DNA of 64,000 nucleotides, taken from Epiperipatus broadwayi. Lineage: Eukaryota > Onychophora > Udeonychophora > Euonychophora > Peripatidae. Each line of letters begins with the position of its first letter. Position 1 is the first letter of the stretch. The notes beneath the pieces were generated by a model, which saw only the letters and a program-made list of their open reading frames with translations, was not told where the DNA came from and made no database searches. The position numbers were made by a program, and so were the translations under genes. Location: NCBI GenBank assembly GCA_028023455.1, contig JAQFVV010012402.1, positions 16,802,935-16,866,934 of the forward strand. Direction: 5' to 3'. Below are positions 34,801 to 47,000 of this stretch, piece by piece.

Positions 34801-36899
34801 AACCCTTTAGGATAGTACACCCAGAGCCTTCTCTACTTACAGGTCCTATTACTACTCGGGGTTCTAACTCAGTGTAGACATTTGCCTTTAACTCTGCTCA
34901 AGGATGGAATTAAATAGGATGGCAATAATGTGACCTCTATATAGATCCTTAATGGCTAATGCTAATAATAAATTAAAAATCTGTATGCATGTATAATAGC
35001 TATTCTGGTGAGTGAAGTATGAATGATGCTTGACAATCTAGAGACCAGAGAAACAAAGATTTTAACTTCAAACAACAAATATTTATTAACAGATCATGCT
35101 TAAAGTTATGATATTTATAAATCAACAAAATATATACATGGTTATTATAAAATATTAATTTATCTCTACAACAATAAGAAATTTAAATATTAAAATATGA
35201 GTTGAAATAAAAATTATAAAATTATAGTGCATAATTTACAATAATGTATCAATTATTTTAAATATGAAATTATATTACTAAATGTATGATTATCATTTTG
35301 TTTATGTCCTTTAAATGTATCTCAAGGTTATGTCCATGAATTGCTAATTTGTGTTTTGTATAGTTCATTCATAAACAGTTATTCATTTAAACAAGAAAAT
35401 GTTATATATATATTTACTTATTAATTAGTTTGATTTTAATATATTAATTGTCTAATAAATGTAAATATTTAAAATCTTACCTTTTGTTTTAGTCATTGTC
35501 CAGTTTAATTTAAACATTCAATTACGCTAATATTTTATTTACAAACATATATAATATATTGATGTATACTTTGGGTTGTGTATTTCTCTCACCCTATAAA
35601 AATCTAAACAAATGGGTTCTTTTTTTAAAAAAAATGTTTGCTACAAATGAATAAAAGGGTGAGAAAAATTCATAACCCAACTCTCAGTATACATTTAAAA
35701 AAAAATATTTAAAGCATAAAATATAATGAAATTTCAGAATTCCTTAAAACAATAGCAAGTTAAATTTTCAAGAGCAGCTTCTGTATTCTTAGCAGATAAT
35801 GTCTTTCTTTTATTCATGTATATTAAGTCATGTTAAACATTCTAAGCATTAACAATTCCCACAATGAAATTGAATTCCTGGGCGTTTGATTTTAAAGCCA
35901 TGCATTTCCATTCCATCTCCAGATCTTTCCACGTTGATTTAAACATTAAATATACCAATAAATATGATCCTCCATCACATGCCAACAACACCAAGAGGAT
36001 AGAAAAATCCCCCGACACTTAATTAGCAAAAGTGCATTGTTAGATATTATTTACACACATATAAATTGTTAAATATAAATCTTTTTCCAAGGCTTACGTT
36101 ATAATATAAGACAAACGCTATTTCTATGCAGTTTTATTTATATATGTATGAGACGCATGATAAAGATTTTACTTTAAAAGTAATAAAAATTAGTGTTAAT
36201 AAAGTTCTATTTCATCATTAGTTGATTTTATTTTATTCAAGAAACATTTTATAGCAATTAGATTTTTTTTTTACGATAAATAACTATGAAGCTCTTAGCA
36301 TTTATTTGAACGAACGAAAGTTCATCAATTAAATAATGTTTTTTTTTCCTTTTTTAAAATATTTTACTCTAGTAAATAATAAAATTCCAAATATTAAATA
36401 GTTTATTTTTAATAAAGAAAGGAAATCATAATAACTAATATAATAACAATTAAAATATTCTTATTCTACAACTTTACTTTCATGTACTTCATTTGAACAA
36501 GAAAAACCAACAACAACTAAAAAAAAATCTGTTGCTTAGATATTTTTCCACGTTCCCAAAATCAACAAAGGTTTACTCTTTTTTTTCTCTTTTAAACAAA
36601 AGAAACGTGGTTACTAAAATTTAATGTCAAATATTTTCTCTATTACTTTTGTCACGTCATGATTTAAAATCTACATTCATGTATATATTTTATTTTACAT
36701 TTAATAAAAAAAATAAATTTGTTCATTCCTTCATGAATGTATGGTTATGTTTGTGTGTATATATATGTGTATATGTCTCCAAATATCTAAAAAAAAATTA
36801 GGTTTTAAAAGTTGGCTGCCTATTTAATCTTTATACATTTTATCCTAAAACATCAGTTACTTATTATCATTTTTTATAAGGATTGGGCATCACCTTACA
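34701..36899 (-). repeat. Right LTR (5' LTR of the minus-strand element)
   Basis: Direct repeat of 28795-31005. It would carry promoter and polyadenylation signals on the minus strand; I could not place them with confidence. Differences from the left LTR include CCCCAAATGTTTGGG in place of CCGCAAATATTTGGG near the edge, a ~8-bp shorter stretch near 35180, and a differently arranged GT/TA tract near 36680-36770. Confidence 0.9.
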
Positions 36900-37197
36900 A
36901 TATATATATATAACAATCAAAACTATTCTGTTGAAGTAACTGTTGCTAAGAATAATTGATTTGCCTTTTAGTTACAATATTTGACAATGATCATTGTCAT
37001 ATATAAGAATGTCATGAGCAACTTCAATAACTGCTCTGCCTCTATGCCACAGTAAAAGTCTGGTTTATACTCCTAACTAAGCCTCATATTATTGTAGTTT
37101 ACAAATTCAAAAATTGGTTATTAATATTTAATATTTTATTTCCATAAAGAGTTAATAGAAAGTGCTTAATGTTCTTATTGTTTATATATATATATTA
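36900..37197. other. Flanking AT-rich spacer
   Basis: Starts with the right half of the TA run that the LTR element split. No gene recognised. Confidence 0.5.
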
Positions 37198-38010
37198 AAT
37201 CATAACTTACCAATAGCTAACTAATTTTCAAATATAATTCACAACACAAGAGCCAAAACTTTTAAAGCAAATAGAATATACACAATCTGCTAATCAAGGC
37301 AATCTCTGTAGATAAAAGATGAACTCCCATCTTTCATCCTGGTCTAAGATTTACAAATAGACAAAGAGCATAACACCTGATAAAACAAACTGAGATTTTA
37401 ATCTGCATTAACAAGAGATTGGTAACATTTTATTGGTTTATTAAGCTTTGGATGATATACTACAAATTATATTTAAAAAATAGCTATTGGCAAGTTATAG
37501 TTATCTAAAGTAGTCAATAGGAGTTAGTTTGTTTCAATTATGTGTTATGCTCTTTGTCTATTTAAAGATCTTAGACTAGAGTAAAACGTGGAATCGATCT
37601 TTTTATCTATAAAAATCATCTTGACAAGAAATTGTGAAGTTCTATTAATTTATTAAGCTTTGACTGTTGGGTTACGAATTATATTTAGAAATCAGCTATT
37701 GACAACTTATGGTTTATTATATCCAAAGTCTTGATTAGGAATTTATTTGAAAGGTTGCTAAAAATAATTTATTAATCTACCTTTAAACAGTTTATTTTTT
37801 GCCTGTTGAATGAATTTATTTAGCAACTTCTGAATAGATTAAAATTTCAGACTGTTTCAGTCATGTGTTATTACTTTTTATCTCTTTAAATATATAAGAT
37901 CACAATAAAAGATCGGATTTACCTTTTTTTCTATAGAATTTGCTTTGACAACAAATTATGGATATTCTATTGATTTATTAAATTTTTGCTGTTATGATAC
38001 ATAAATGTAA
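37198..38010. repeat. Repeat cluster: one inverted and two or three direct copies of a ~0.2-0.3 kb unit
   Basis: An inverted copy at 37198-37393 contains AGACAAAGAGCATAACAC. Direct copies at about 37527-37715 (GTGTTATGCTCTTTGTCTAT, then a CTTAGACTAGA segment) and 37843-38010 (GTGTTATTACTTTTTATCT), plus a partial copy at 37404-37500, share TTTATTAAGCTTTG, GAATTATATTTA and AGCTATTGRCAA. No coding capacity. The cluster may be a decayed foldback or satellite-like element. Confidence 0.6.
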
Positions 38011-38516
38011 TATGTATTTATATATATGCACTATACATTTATCCAACTTTACTACCATGTCCCTATAGGCAGAAAATAATTAAAGTTTTTAATCTCTTAA
38101 TTCTTACTCCCTTAAATCTTAGTGTGTGTATGTGTATGTACACATAGAAGTTTTATAGTACAAAACTTTTGCATATCCTTATTATGTCTATGATCTGAGT
38201 TCAAATTTAAGTTAAGTAAATTTGTTTCCAAAGATGAAAATTTATTCAAAACTCTCACTATTTTGAAATTAGTAAGATTAGTGAGTATTGCCTTCTCCAT
38301 CATTGTTCCTCTATGAGAAGCTATTAAATGGTATTCTGCTTATTTATGATATATATACATATGGCATATTTCTCTAATTATTATATGAACCCTCTCTTAT
38401 TTATTTGTTTAAACACATACTATATATATATTGTTTTGAAACACTCTATACTTTCAAATTTGTGGCCATCTAACCTCTGGAAGAGATCAGATAAAAGGAG
38501 TAGACATGATCTAGAA
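38011..38516. other. AT-rich sequence, nothing recognised
   Basis: Short GT-rich and TA-rich tracts, no gene. Confidence 0.5.
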
Positions 38517-39730
38517 CAGTGGTCTTCAACCACCAGGCCACGGACCGGCACCGGGCCGCAGAACTTTTCTGGAGGTCCATGCGCTAGACTGGGAAGAAAG
38601 TTTATAATAATAAAATACAGTAATAAGATTTTAAACTTTTAATTAATATAAACAATTTTTATTTATTTTTTCATCGCATTTTTACCCGATTAAAAAAAAA
38701 GAAACAGAACAAAAACAAAATCTAATCAATCATATATAAATTAATTTGTTTTTCTATTTATCACAGACATTTATGGTGGGGGGTAGACAAAAGTTTTTTA
38801 TTATACAAACCCCCGGTTGTCTTTTGATAGCCAATCACAGCCGCTTGTCAGCATTGTTAAAATAATAAAATGCAACATGACTTTTTTTGATCTCTTAAAT
38901 TTTTTCTACTCTCTCTTTTAATATTTCATTTTTAGTGCTTTTTTTTTTGGCTATACGATTTTTTTTTTTTAGATTTAACTTTATTTTTGAAATCAATTTT
39001 TATTACCTTTTGTTAAAAATAAAAACCAAAAAATAAGTTCTGTCTCTAACTTTTACAAAGTATATACACCCTCACCACCCCAAAATAAAGTAAGATCAAA
39101 ACTTTTGACTTTTTCAAGTTTCGTTTTCTTTTTTTTTATTTGTTTAAAAATACGCCCACTTTTTTTTGGCCTATAAGGTGATATTTTTTTTGGCTTTATT
39201 TGTATATCACTAAAATACTAAAACTTTTATTTTTAAAACCAATTTCTGTTTTTACCTTTTTTTAAAAATAGAAACAAACAAAAAATAACTTTGGTGTCTA
39301 TCTTTTGTCTCAGTGATGACAATATATTTTTCAACCCACTCCCCCCCCCCCCCAAATAAAAATAAAATAAGATCAAAACTTTTGACTTTTTCAACATTCA
39401 GGTGAATAACATTTTATTCTTGCATGTTTTAATAATGAAATAATAAACATAAAATGCAAGCACATTAATGAGAATGATTGTTATTGTACTTGTTTTCTAT
39501 AGCAGTATGACTGTGCAACTCGAGAAAGAGTGTTCAACATGTGAAGGTAAGCAACACCATTACAATACACAATAACTAGTATGCTGTTTTGGTCAGTTAA
39601 AACAATTATGCTTATCTAAGGCTAAGCAGGTTACATCTTTAAGAAAATTTATCTGTAAACTTCTGTTGGTCTGCAAAATCTTATTCTTATTTTTGCCGGT
39701 CCGCAGGTGTGAAAAAGTTGAAGACCACTG
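38517..39730. mobile_element. Non-autonomous hAT-type DNA transposon, 1.2 kb
   Basis: The left end CAGTGGTCTTCAACC and the right end GTTGAAGACCACTG are inverted repeats with a typical hAT consensus, and both are followed inward by a GGACCGGCA / TGCCGGTCC block. Eight flanking bases, ATCTAGAA (38509-38516) and ATCTATAA (39731-39738), agree at 7 of 8, matching the 8-bp target duplication of hAT elements. There is no transposase. The inside has two diverged copies of a ~0.2 kb unit (38940-39118 and 39159-39397), each with AAGATCAAAACTTTTGACTT near its end, and a long C run at about 39344-39354. Confidence 0.8.
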
Positions 39731-39829
39731 ATCTATAAAATGTTCAATGTTCATTAAATTTAATTGATTGTGAATTTGAAAATACTCATTAATGATAAAC
39801 ATTCTTTCTTCATATAACGGTACAATTAT

Positions 39830-40047
39830 TATTACTATTATCATCATCATCATCATTATTATTATTATGATGATGATGATGATGTTTCAAAGCAAAACTT
39901 TATTGAGTCTAAAAAGTTACAGAGTCACATATAGTACTATATTGGTTTGTTACAAATGCAAAACAAGTTATTATTATTATCCTCATCATCATCATTATTA
40001 TTATTATTATCCTCATCAGCATCATCATGATTATTATTATTATTATA
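39830..40047. repeat. ATT/ATC trinucleotide microsatellites
   Basis: Runs of ATT, ATC and ATG triplets at about 39826-39885 and 39968-40047, the first passing from ATC repeats into ATG repeats (potential hairpin). The open frame across them encodes only homopolymer-like I, M and Y runs and is not a gene. Confidence 0.8.
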
Positions 40048-40057
40048 TATATTGGTT

Positions 40058-42099
40058 AATCTATTCTTTTCCTGGTTGAGTGCTATTAAGTTTATATACA
40101 TCTTAGAGAGTGATGTATCTAATATCTAATATATTTCATTTTTAAACATATGCTTGATTGATTATACAAAAAAAAATCATAGTAATCTAATATGATCTTT
40201 CATAATTTATTTCTATTTAAAAAACTAAACATTCTTACTTTTTTGGTTTTCCAATTCTCCATTATTGATCAAGTTAGCTATAAGCTTTCAGTTCTTCCTC
40301 AACAGAAATTTTCCTTCTGGTTATAAACTCATAATGCTTAAATATGATATACCAATCGTGAATTTATTATTTATTATCCAAAGATATTTTTAATAAAAAC
40401 TATTTTAACTTTACCTTAACAATTTGGTATTCACATGAGAATAGTGATTACATCACATAATATTGAATCTTTAAAGGTTTATTGCTCATTTCTAAAAGTA
40501 TTGCAGCTACAGTTAAGTTTCAATTGTTCTTTCAAATGAATAATTGACTGTTAATCTACTATTAATATCCTTAATTTATATTACCACTAATTTTACTTTA
40601 GACTAATGCTCCTCATCTTAAATGTATATGGTTTGTCCATCAATTTAAATCAAATGTAATTTTCCTGGGCTAATGTATAGCATATATAATCATGTAAAAA
40701 GCATATTATTTAAAGTATACTACCAAAAATTTAATCATACATTATTACATAACTATCCACATTGTTGATTAATGCATATATAAAAAATAAGTGAATAACA
40801 TATAAGTAAGTAGAATAATGAGACTAAACAAAAAATACTAAAAATAATCATCCAGCAAGCTTCAATAAAATAATCTGAATCTTTAAAATGTACAGATTAT
40901 ACTGGGTTCAAATAGCATTCATTTCATATCTTGAGTGAGATGTAATCATGGAGTTTAAAAAAACTATTTTTGAAAATCAGAATGTAGTTGTTTAAAATAT
41001 ATGATTTCCTTTCTTTATAACAAATATATATATATCTTAAAACTATTTCTCTTTCATAAGCTCATGCTGGAGGGCTTTGATAATTACACATGATAAAATT
41101 TCAATATACTTCAGTAAAATGTCAAGTGGGCAATGCTACATTATATGCTTCACATGGAGAATTATAAAACTCCTATCAACTCAAACATTATTACTTTTTT
41201 ACTGCTATCTTAAACAACTATGACCACACACAACCTTTTTCTAATTGCAAACCAACTTCTAAAAATATATATATCTTTATAAAAACTTCAGTCATGGGAA
41301 GATACATACATAAATATTCTCTCTTCAAATAAAAGATTTAACTACAACTTTGTAATTAACTTTATAAATAATTTTAAAATACACATGCATAGCATTTAAT
41401 AATAAACAGCAGAATAAGGCAACTTTTCACTATACATAGTCCATATTATTGAATAACAAATCACAATTAAAGCAGAGTTAAAGTTTTAATGAACAAGTAT
41501 TTTCTTTCTTGAAACAACAATGATTTGAAAACGTTAATCATACTTTCAAACTATTGGAAGAATTTGATAACGTCCTAATTTGTCAATAAAGAACAAAATA
41601 AATACACGAAATCGTGAGATTATTTTTTTTATAAACATTTCCGATGTCCTATATCCATTAACAACAAACACACTACTTAAAAATACATTCACTCACAGTT
41701 TATGTTGTTATATAAATAATGTTAAATTCATCCTTAAAATGTATTATGATTATAAATCTTATGTTATTTCATTTTAATAAAACTTTCTTCCATTAAAGGG
41801 TTTTAATTCATACAAAATAATAATTTTATAACTTATAGTAAAGAACGCAGTTCTATTGAATTTTAAAACCTTATTAAAAATTTTGTTTAATTTTAAAATA
41901 AATGACATGTTAATTGCTGGTCATGTGATTTCTTATAATAGTCTTTAGAGGTAATTTTTATCTAAGTTCATATTCTTTATGACAGTGGGTATTTAAATTT
42001 TTCAGAAAGATTTTAATTTGGAATCAATCTTATTCAACTTATTACATTACTGTATGGAATTTTTAAAAGTTTAAAATATAATCAACATTTAGAACATCT
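40058..42099. other. AT-rich sequence, nothing recognised
   Basis: About 2 kb with no gene, RNA or convincing repeat. Confidence 0.5.
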
Positions 42100-42420
42100 G
42101 CAGTACGATTTTAACATTGTAAAATTAGGAGAAAAATATAAAAATAATTTTATAATAGTATTGAAAAATAATAAATCATTTTTATTTACATAAATATAAA
42201 TTGAAACAAAAGTGCGAACGGGGAACTCCCTAATAAACTGCGGTCAACAATGGTAATACTATGCACGCACGCAGTAGGATTTTAAAATTGGAAAAATATA
42301 TACAAATGATTTTATAATAGGTATTAAAAAATAATAAACATTTTTATTTACTTAAATAGGAATTTTTTAAAAAATGCGAACGGTGAACTGCTATCTACGA
42401 TCATAATTCTATGTGCAAGC
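42100..42420. repeat. Tandem duplication of a ~160-bp unit
   Basis: 42100-42270 and 42271-42420 share GCAGTA(C/G)GATTTTA, AAAAATAATAAA, TTTTTATTTAC and a GTGCGAACGG(G/T)GAACT / ATGCGAACGGTGAACTG block. The second half of each unit is relatively GC-rich. Origin unknown. Confidence 0.6.
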
Positions 42421-42562
42421 GTAGAGCGTAAAACAAAGATGCGATCATTGGGAATGGGAGATCGGCAGAAATAAGACGTCAAAATTTTCGTTTGGAACTT
42501 AAGCCACACCCTAATTTTACGTCTTCAAAATTTAAATAAGAAATGTGGCTTAAATTCAAAAT

Positions 42563-43214
42563 CAGTGGCGTCTCTAAGGTCGGTCAACCGGGCGTGTTCT
42601 CGGGATCCCGGGGGTTAGTGGGGTCCCGCACCAAGCTACCTTATTTTAATCAACAACACAATGTATATATCTTACGCATTAATAAAATAGACTGAGAGAC
42701 CGATATTTGATACATATTCTTATACATAAAGGTAAAACTTACTTTTGAAATGAAGCGCAACAAATTTAAAAAAAATCACCAAATAGGAAATGCATTTCCC
42801 AATTTAAGTATAATCTTAAGAATTTTATTAATAATTCCGATAACCACTGCCGAGTCCGAACGTAGTTTGTCAACGCTTAAAATAATATAAAAAAACTATT
42901 CAAGATCCACAATAGCAGATTATCTAACCTAACGTTGCTTTTCATAGAAAATAAATTATGCGAAGACTTACTGTACATTAAAGTGAGATAAATTTGCTGA
43001 AATTAAAGTAATGAAAATAAAGTTACATTAATTTTGTTTTTCGTTTATATTAATGTGTTATAAGTTAAGTATTATTATTTAGATAAGAATAAATATACAT
43101 GTTCCTTTATTGTATTAAAAATTAAAGATTTTATTTACTTATTCATTTTTTTTATTTACTGGGAGTCCCACTTCATATTTGTGCCTAGGCCTCAAAATCC
43201 ATAGTGCGGTACTG
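42563..43214 (+). mobile_element. Deleted hAT transposon relic
   Basis: Begins CAGTGGCGTCTCTAAGG and ends CATAGTGCGGTACTG, imperfect inverted ends of the CAGTGGCG type typical of hAT elements. Flanking octamers TTCAAAAT and TCCGAAGT agree at 5 of 8, compatible with an old target duplication. It contains the transposase C-terminal relic described separately. Most of the transposase gene has been deleted. Confidence 0.7.
42795..42973 (+). pseudogene. hAT transposase C-terminal dimerisation region, relic
   Basis: Translation from 42795 gives FPNLSIILRILLIIPITTAE, then SERSLSTLKIIK with a stop inside, NYSRSTIADYLT with another stop, and after a frameshift FIENKLCEDL. This follows the conserved hAT dimerisation region (the P-V-T-A-S-x-E-R-x-F-S-x-L-K pattern, then R-S-x-M and the L-x-S-I-E sequence). 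The region holds the last conserved transposase block, so only the C-terminal end remains and it is inactive. Confidence 0.8.
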
Positions 43215-43384
43215 TCCGAAGTAATACGGTAAATCCAATTTGTTTTTTGATTGACTTTGAATAAAATCTGTTTGTGTTTGAATAGTACATACAATATATA
43301 TTTAAATTACGTATTAATAAATATATAAATTATTAAAGTTATTCTTAAGAAAGAGAAAAATTATTCGAAGTCCAAGAAAAATAA

Positions 43385-43525
43385 AATAATAATAGGAACT
43401 CTCCATACAGAAGTGCCAGCCCGTCCAAGCCATACTAATCAATGGTTGCTAGAAGATTTGTGCACCAAAATCCCTATTCAATATCTCCAGACTAGTTTCT
43501 AACTTGTGGCTTTCATCACTGTTCT
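43385..43525. repeat. Half copy of the foldback repeat at 60.9-61.2 kb
   Basis: Matches one arm plus the spacer of the foldback at 60925-61213: AACTCTCCATACAG, AAGCCATACTAATCAATG, TTTGTGCACCAAAATC, then CCAGACTAGTTTCTAACTTG and GGCTTTCATCAC. The second arm is missing. On the minus strand the spacer holds GTGATGA...GAAACTAG, a decayed version of the hammerhead-like motif at 61057. Confidence 0.7.
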
Positions 43526-43661
43526 TAGATCTTTGGATATAATGCAACACTCACTGATGACTGCCACAAAATATAGATGGATGGATATCATTCTTAAAAT
43601 ACATTCTAAGATAAAGCATATATGATTAGGTAAGTCTTGAAAATTATACACATTTTACAAA

Positions 43662-44028
43662 ATATGTAATCATATAAAAGTTGTACTGTTCAAGTTAATA
43701 TGAAAAATATAATACAATAAGAATCGAGCACTGAGCTAGCTTTTGGCAGGTTGCTACTAGAATCATAATGCTAAAACTAACTGCATCATTAAAAATATGT
43801 GTACATAGTGTTGGAGATCAATATGCAAATAAAATACAGTATGTAAATTAGATGTTCCATTTTTGACAATGATACACAGGAATCTTTTCTATTAATGGAA
43901 TACAGTTAGTTTTAGCACTATGATTCAGGCAGCAACCTGCTGAAAATTAGCTCAGTGCTCTTAAGTCTTATTGTACATTTACCTTTTCATATTAACTTGA
44001 ATAGTACAAGTTTTGTATGATTACATAT
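43662..44028. mobile_element. Foldback element with ~120-bp inverted arms
   Basis: The left arm (43662-43785) and right arm (43902-44028) are reverse complements with few mismatches: ATGTAATCATA / TATGATTACAT at the outer ends, GAGCACTGAGCTAGC / GCTCAGTGCTC in the middle, and CTAAAACTAACTG / CAGTTAGTTTTAG inside. The spacer is about 115 bp. No coding capacity; probably a MITE or foldback of unknown family. Confidence 0.75.
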
Positions 44029-47000
44029 ATAATTATATAAAATAAAAAAAATAAATCTAACCCACTATAGTTATAAAAATGAAATATACCCTAATACAAC
44101 AAGATATTATTAAAATTAACAAAGATATAAACTTTAATAGTGAAATACTTTTAAAACCACATATATCTTATTTGAGCAACTATAATATAGAGTAAAGGAA
44201 AGAAAATCATATCTAATATTTTATAAATGTCTGTGCACAATAAATATATTTAAAAACTTAATACTGTTTAACTTTTTATACTTTGGTGGTTGAAAACACT
44301 ATATATGGCTATTGATAGTTACTTGTTCTAAATTCCTTCTTGGCTAATCCAATTTTGGAGAATCTTCATATCCTTTACATGTTTGGCATATTTGAACAAA
44401 TAGTAAGTAAGAGCTTATGAAATCTGCTTCAACTTTCCTTTATGTAGAATTAGGCTGTTCCCATTCCAAGTAGCAATTATTTAGTTTGGTACTGATGTAT
44501 AATTTAATAAGGCCATTACCATGTGTCTACAGATGGCATTAGTGTTAAACCATAATTGCTGTTGAAAAATACATTTAAATTACATTTTCCACATTAAAAT
44601 CTTACATTTGCACCACTAAATTAGTTGTCCACAAAATTCTAGCCTCCTCCACTGGGATTGTTTCTGATTTTATGACTCAGATTAGACTTATGAATTCCTT
44701 TCACTGCTGATATTTTTCATTGATAAATGTTAATGAAAATATAGCACTCAGAATCCTTGGGAAGGGGGGAATCCCCCCCCCCCCCGAATTTCAGAAAACT
44801 ATGGTTATGCAAAGTAGATGAAATAGTTATTTGGACTAGCAGACTAATGAAACATCTATATAATACCCATAAATTCTACTTCATACAGTGTCTACCAATC
44901 TGCACCAAAAGTTGTTTACCTTGTAAGGATAACTTACAATCTTGCTAAGCTCACTTGTTTATGTGCATGATCAAACCATAAACATAAAAATATAATTTTT
45001 GAGCAATAAACAGTAAATATGTTATCCTTTTATGTTAGAATATCCATATACACACATATATAACATTATATTATACAATTTTAATAACAAAAGTATACTT
45101 ATATTTTAACCATTCATATATATATTGTACCGGTCAGTTTTTTTATATCACTCACATTTTACATCTCTTTGAACTCCTTTATCATATCTACACAGTACAT
45201 ATTATTATTATTAAGCACAAACTCCTTTTGTATGACCCGCTAGCTCATGGAGATTTACATGAGACACCCGGATAAATTACTTAAAACTACTGTCGTCACA
45301 TATCTTTACTTTACTAATGGAATTTATATATAAATGAATAAGAAAACTCATAAATAAAATTGTCTAACTAGGATAAGAATTTAATAAGTATGTGTGTTTG
45401 AGCCATCAAATTAGCAATACAATGTCTGGGGTTGATTATAATAAAAGCAATATAGACTACATGTTTGTTTTACAACACTGTTTAATATAATTAAATAATT
45501 GGTTAACATAATAAAGCTACTTTCTTTACTAGTTTCTAATATTTGGAAAACATTATTCAACATTAATTAAATGCTCCGTTCAATATAGGCGGGGAAGATC
45601 TATGTGCCAATGAGGTAGTGATCTGTAAACTATATATAACTCATTGCTATCAGATGCACTAATTTATTATTAATAAAAATAATATTTTATAAACACAAAA
45701 TAATATCATTCACAAATGAATATTTGATTTATACGTCTACAATGTGGTTTTTTAATTATATAATGCCTTAACATGAAACGACTAATAAATAAATTAATAA
45801 TTAAAACATGGGTTTTCTATAAAGCATTTTGTATAAAATATTGCATACATTTAGGAATTCGCTATTAAAAGGGAATCACTATAAATCAAACTGGTTATCA
45901 ATGTTAACTAAACAAATAACAATAAAAATCACTTTGATTTTGATATCCTTCACTTCGCCACGACTTAAGAGGCAACTTTAAAAGAAATATATACATATTG
46001 AGAATGAAAGCCGTACTGATATAGCAGGAATAAAAACATCGATGAAAATTTCTCCATTATATTTGAAGAACAAAATGGTCACTGCGTTTTCGCAGATTGC
46101 AACCTGGAGAGAGAGAGAGCTTTCTCGGACATAAGGAGAAATGAGGTCAGGCCTTTTTTTACCATTGAGCCTTACTGTCCAACTATGAGGATCCTGAAGA
46201 ATTGAAATCCGCATTATTAACTTAGATTTCCTAAAATACATTGATTAGAATAATAGCAAGTTTATTGAACTTAGAATAATTTGCTTATGTCAGCAATACC
46301 TATATTAATGGAATAGACGCTTTATTCATCCATTACTTAAATTAAATACTAAAATAATTGTCAAAGTGTAGCGACTTGAACTCTTTCAAAATCAAATTGG
46401 AATAAAACAATCACGACTATAATGTCATACTAAATAACAATAAAAGTAATTACTCCCTTTTATTTAGAGATTTCCCAAATGCAAATTTCATTTAAAACCC
46501 TCTTTAATATCTCGTCGAAGCATATTAAAATCTATTGCGATAAATATTCATTTCCTTCTCACAAACTCGAATTAGTGCTCTAATAACAAAATAACAACAC
46601 ACAATATTCATTTTATTGACAGATCGCAATTATGAAGTATATGTATTATTGCATTACATTTAATAAAGTAATTTCAATTTGGTGAATAAAAATGAGCTAA
46701 ACAAATACTCCCTCATTTGGGAGAGTATTAAATCAACCAATCAATCACGGGCTGGTTGGAAATATTTAAGGAAGGTTTCAATTCACCGAATTAGATTTAT
46801 TGGTGCATAGATACTTAAATATTTAAATCATAAATTAATAAATAATAGGAAACCACCATAAGAAAAGAAATATAAAATAAAAAGGCATTTTTAAGAGAAA
46901 CTAGTAAAGTTGAATTAATATTATAGAGAGCAATGACAAAAGCAAAATTACAACAGCTATATAAGTTTTAGGTATCTTACAAAGCGTGTTTATCTAGTAT

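Larger units (their letters stand above)
28795..36899 (-). mobile_element. LTR retrotransposon, Ty3/gypsy-like, non-autonomous, 8.1 kb
   Basis: Two direct repeats of 2.2 kb (28795-31005 and 34701-36899) flank a 3.7-kb internal region. The outer ends are TGTAAC... and ...CTTACA (TG...CA), inserted in a TA run with ATAT on both sides. A polypurine tract borders the left LTR on the minus strand and a primer-site-like sequence borders the right LTR, so the sense strand is minus and the right LTR is the 5' LTR. The gag-like and integrase-like frames are also on the minus strand. Protease, reverse transcriptase and RNase H are not visible, and there is no room for them between the recognised parts. 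The two LTRs look nearly identical by eye apart from small indels and scattered substitutions, suggesting a fairly recent insertion. It would need enzymes from another element to move. Confidence 0.88.

Noticed and set aside
38328-38642. 104-residue open frame crossing the hAT left end
   Set aside because: It spans the junction of host DNA and the transposon terminus, so it is not a real gene.
39792-40079. 95-residue open frame
   Set aside because: It is produced by ATT/ATC/ATG microsatellites and codes for I, M and Y runs.
44757-44948. 63-residue open frame starting MGRGESPPPP
   Set aside because: The Pro run comes from a C homopolymer; nothing else in it is recognisable.
45120-45137. TATATATTGTACCGG, an LTR-like start in a TA run
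   Set aside because: No matching CCGGTACA-type end or second repeat was found within the window; kept only as a remark.
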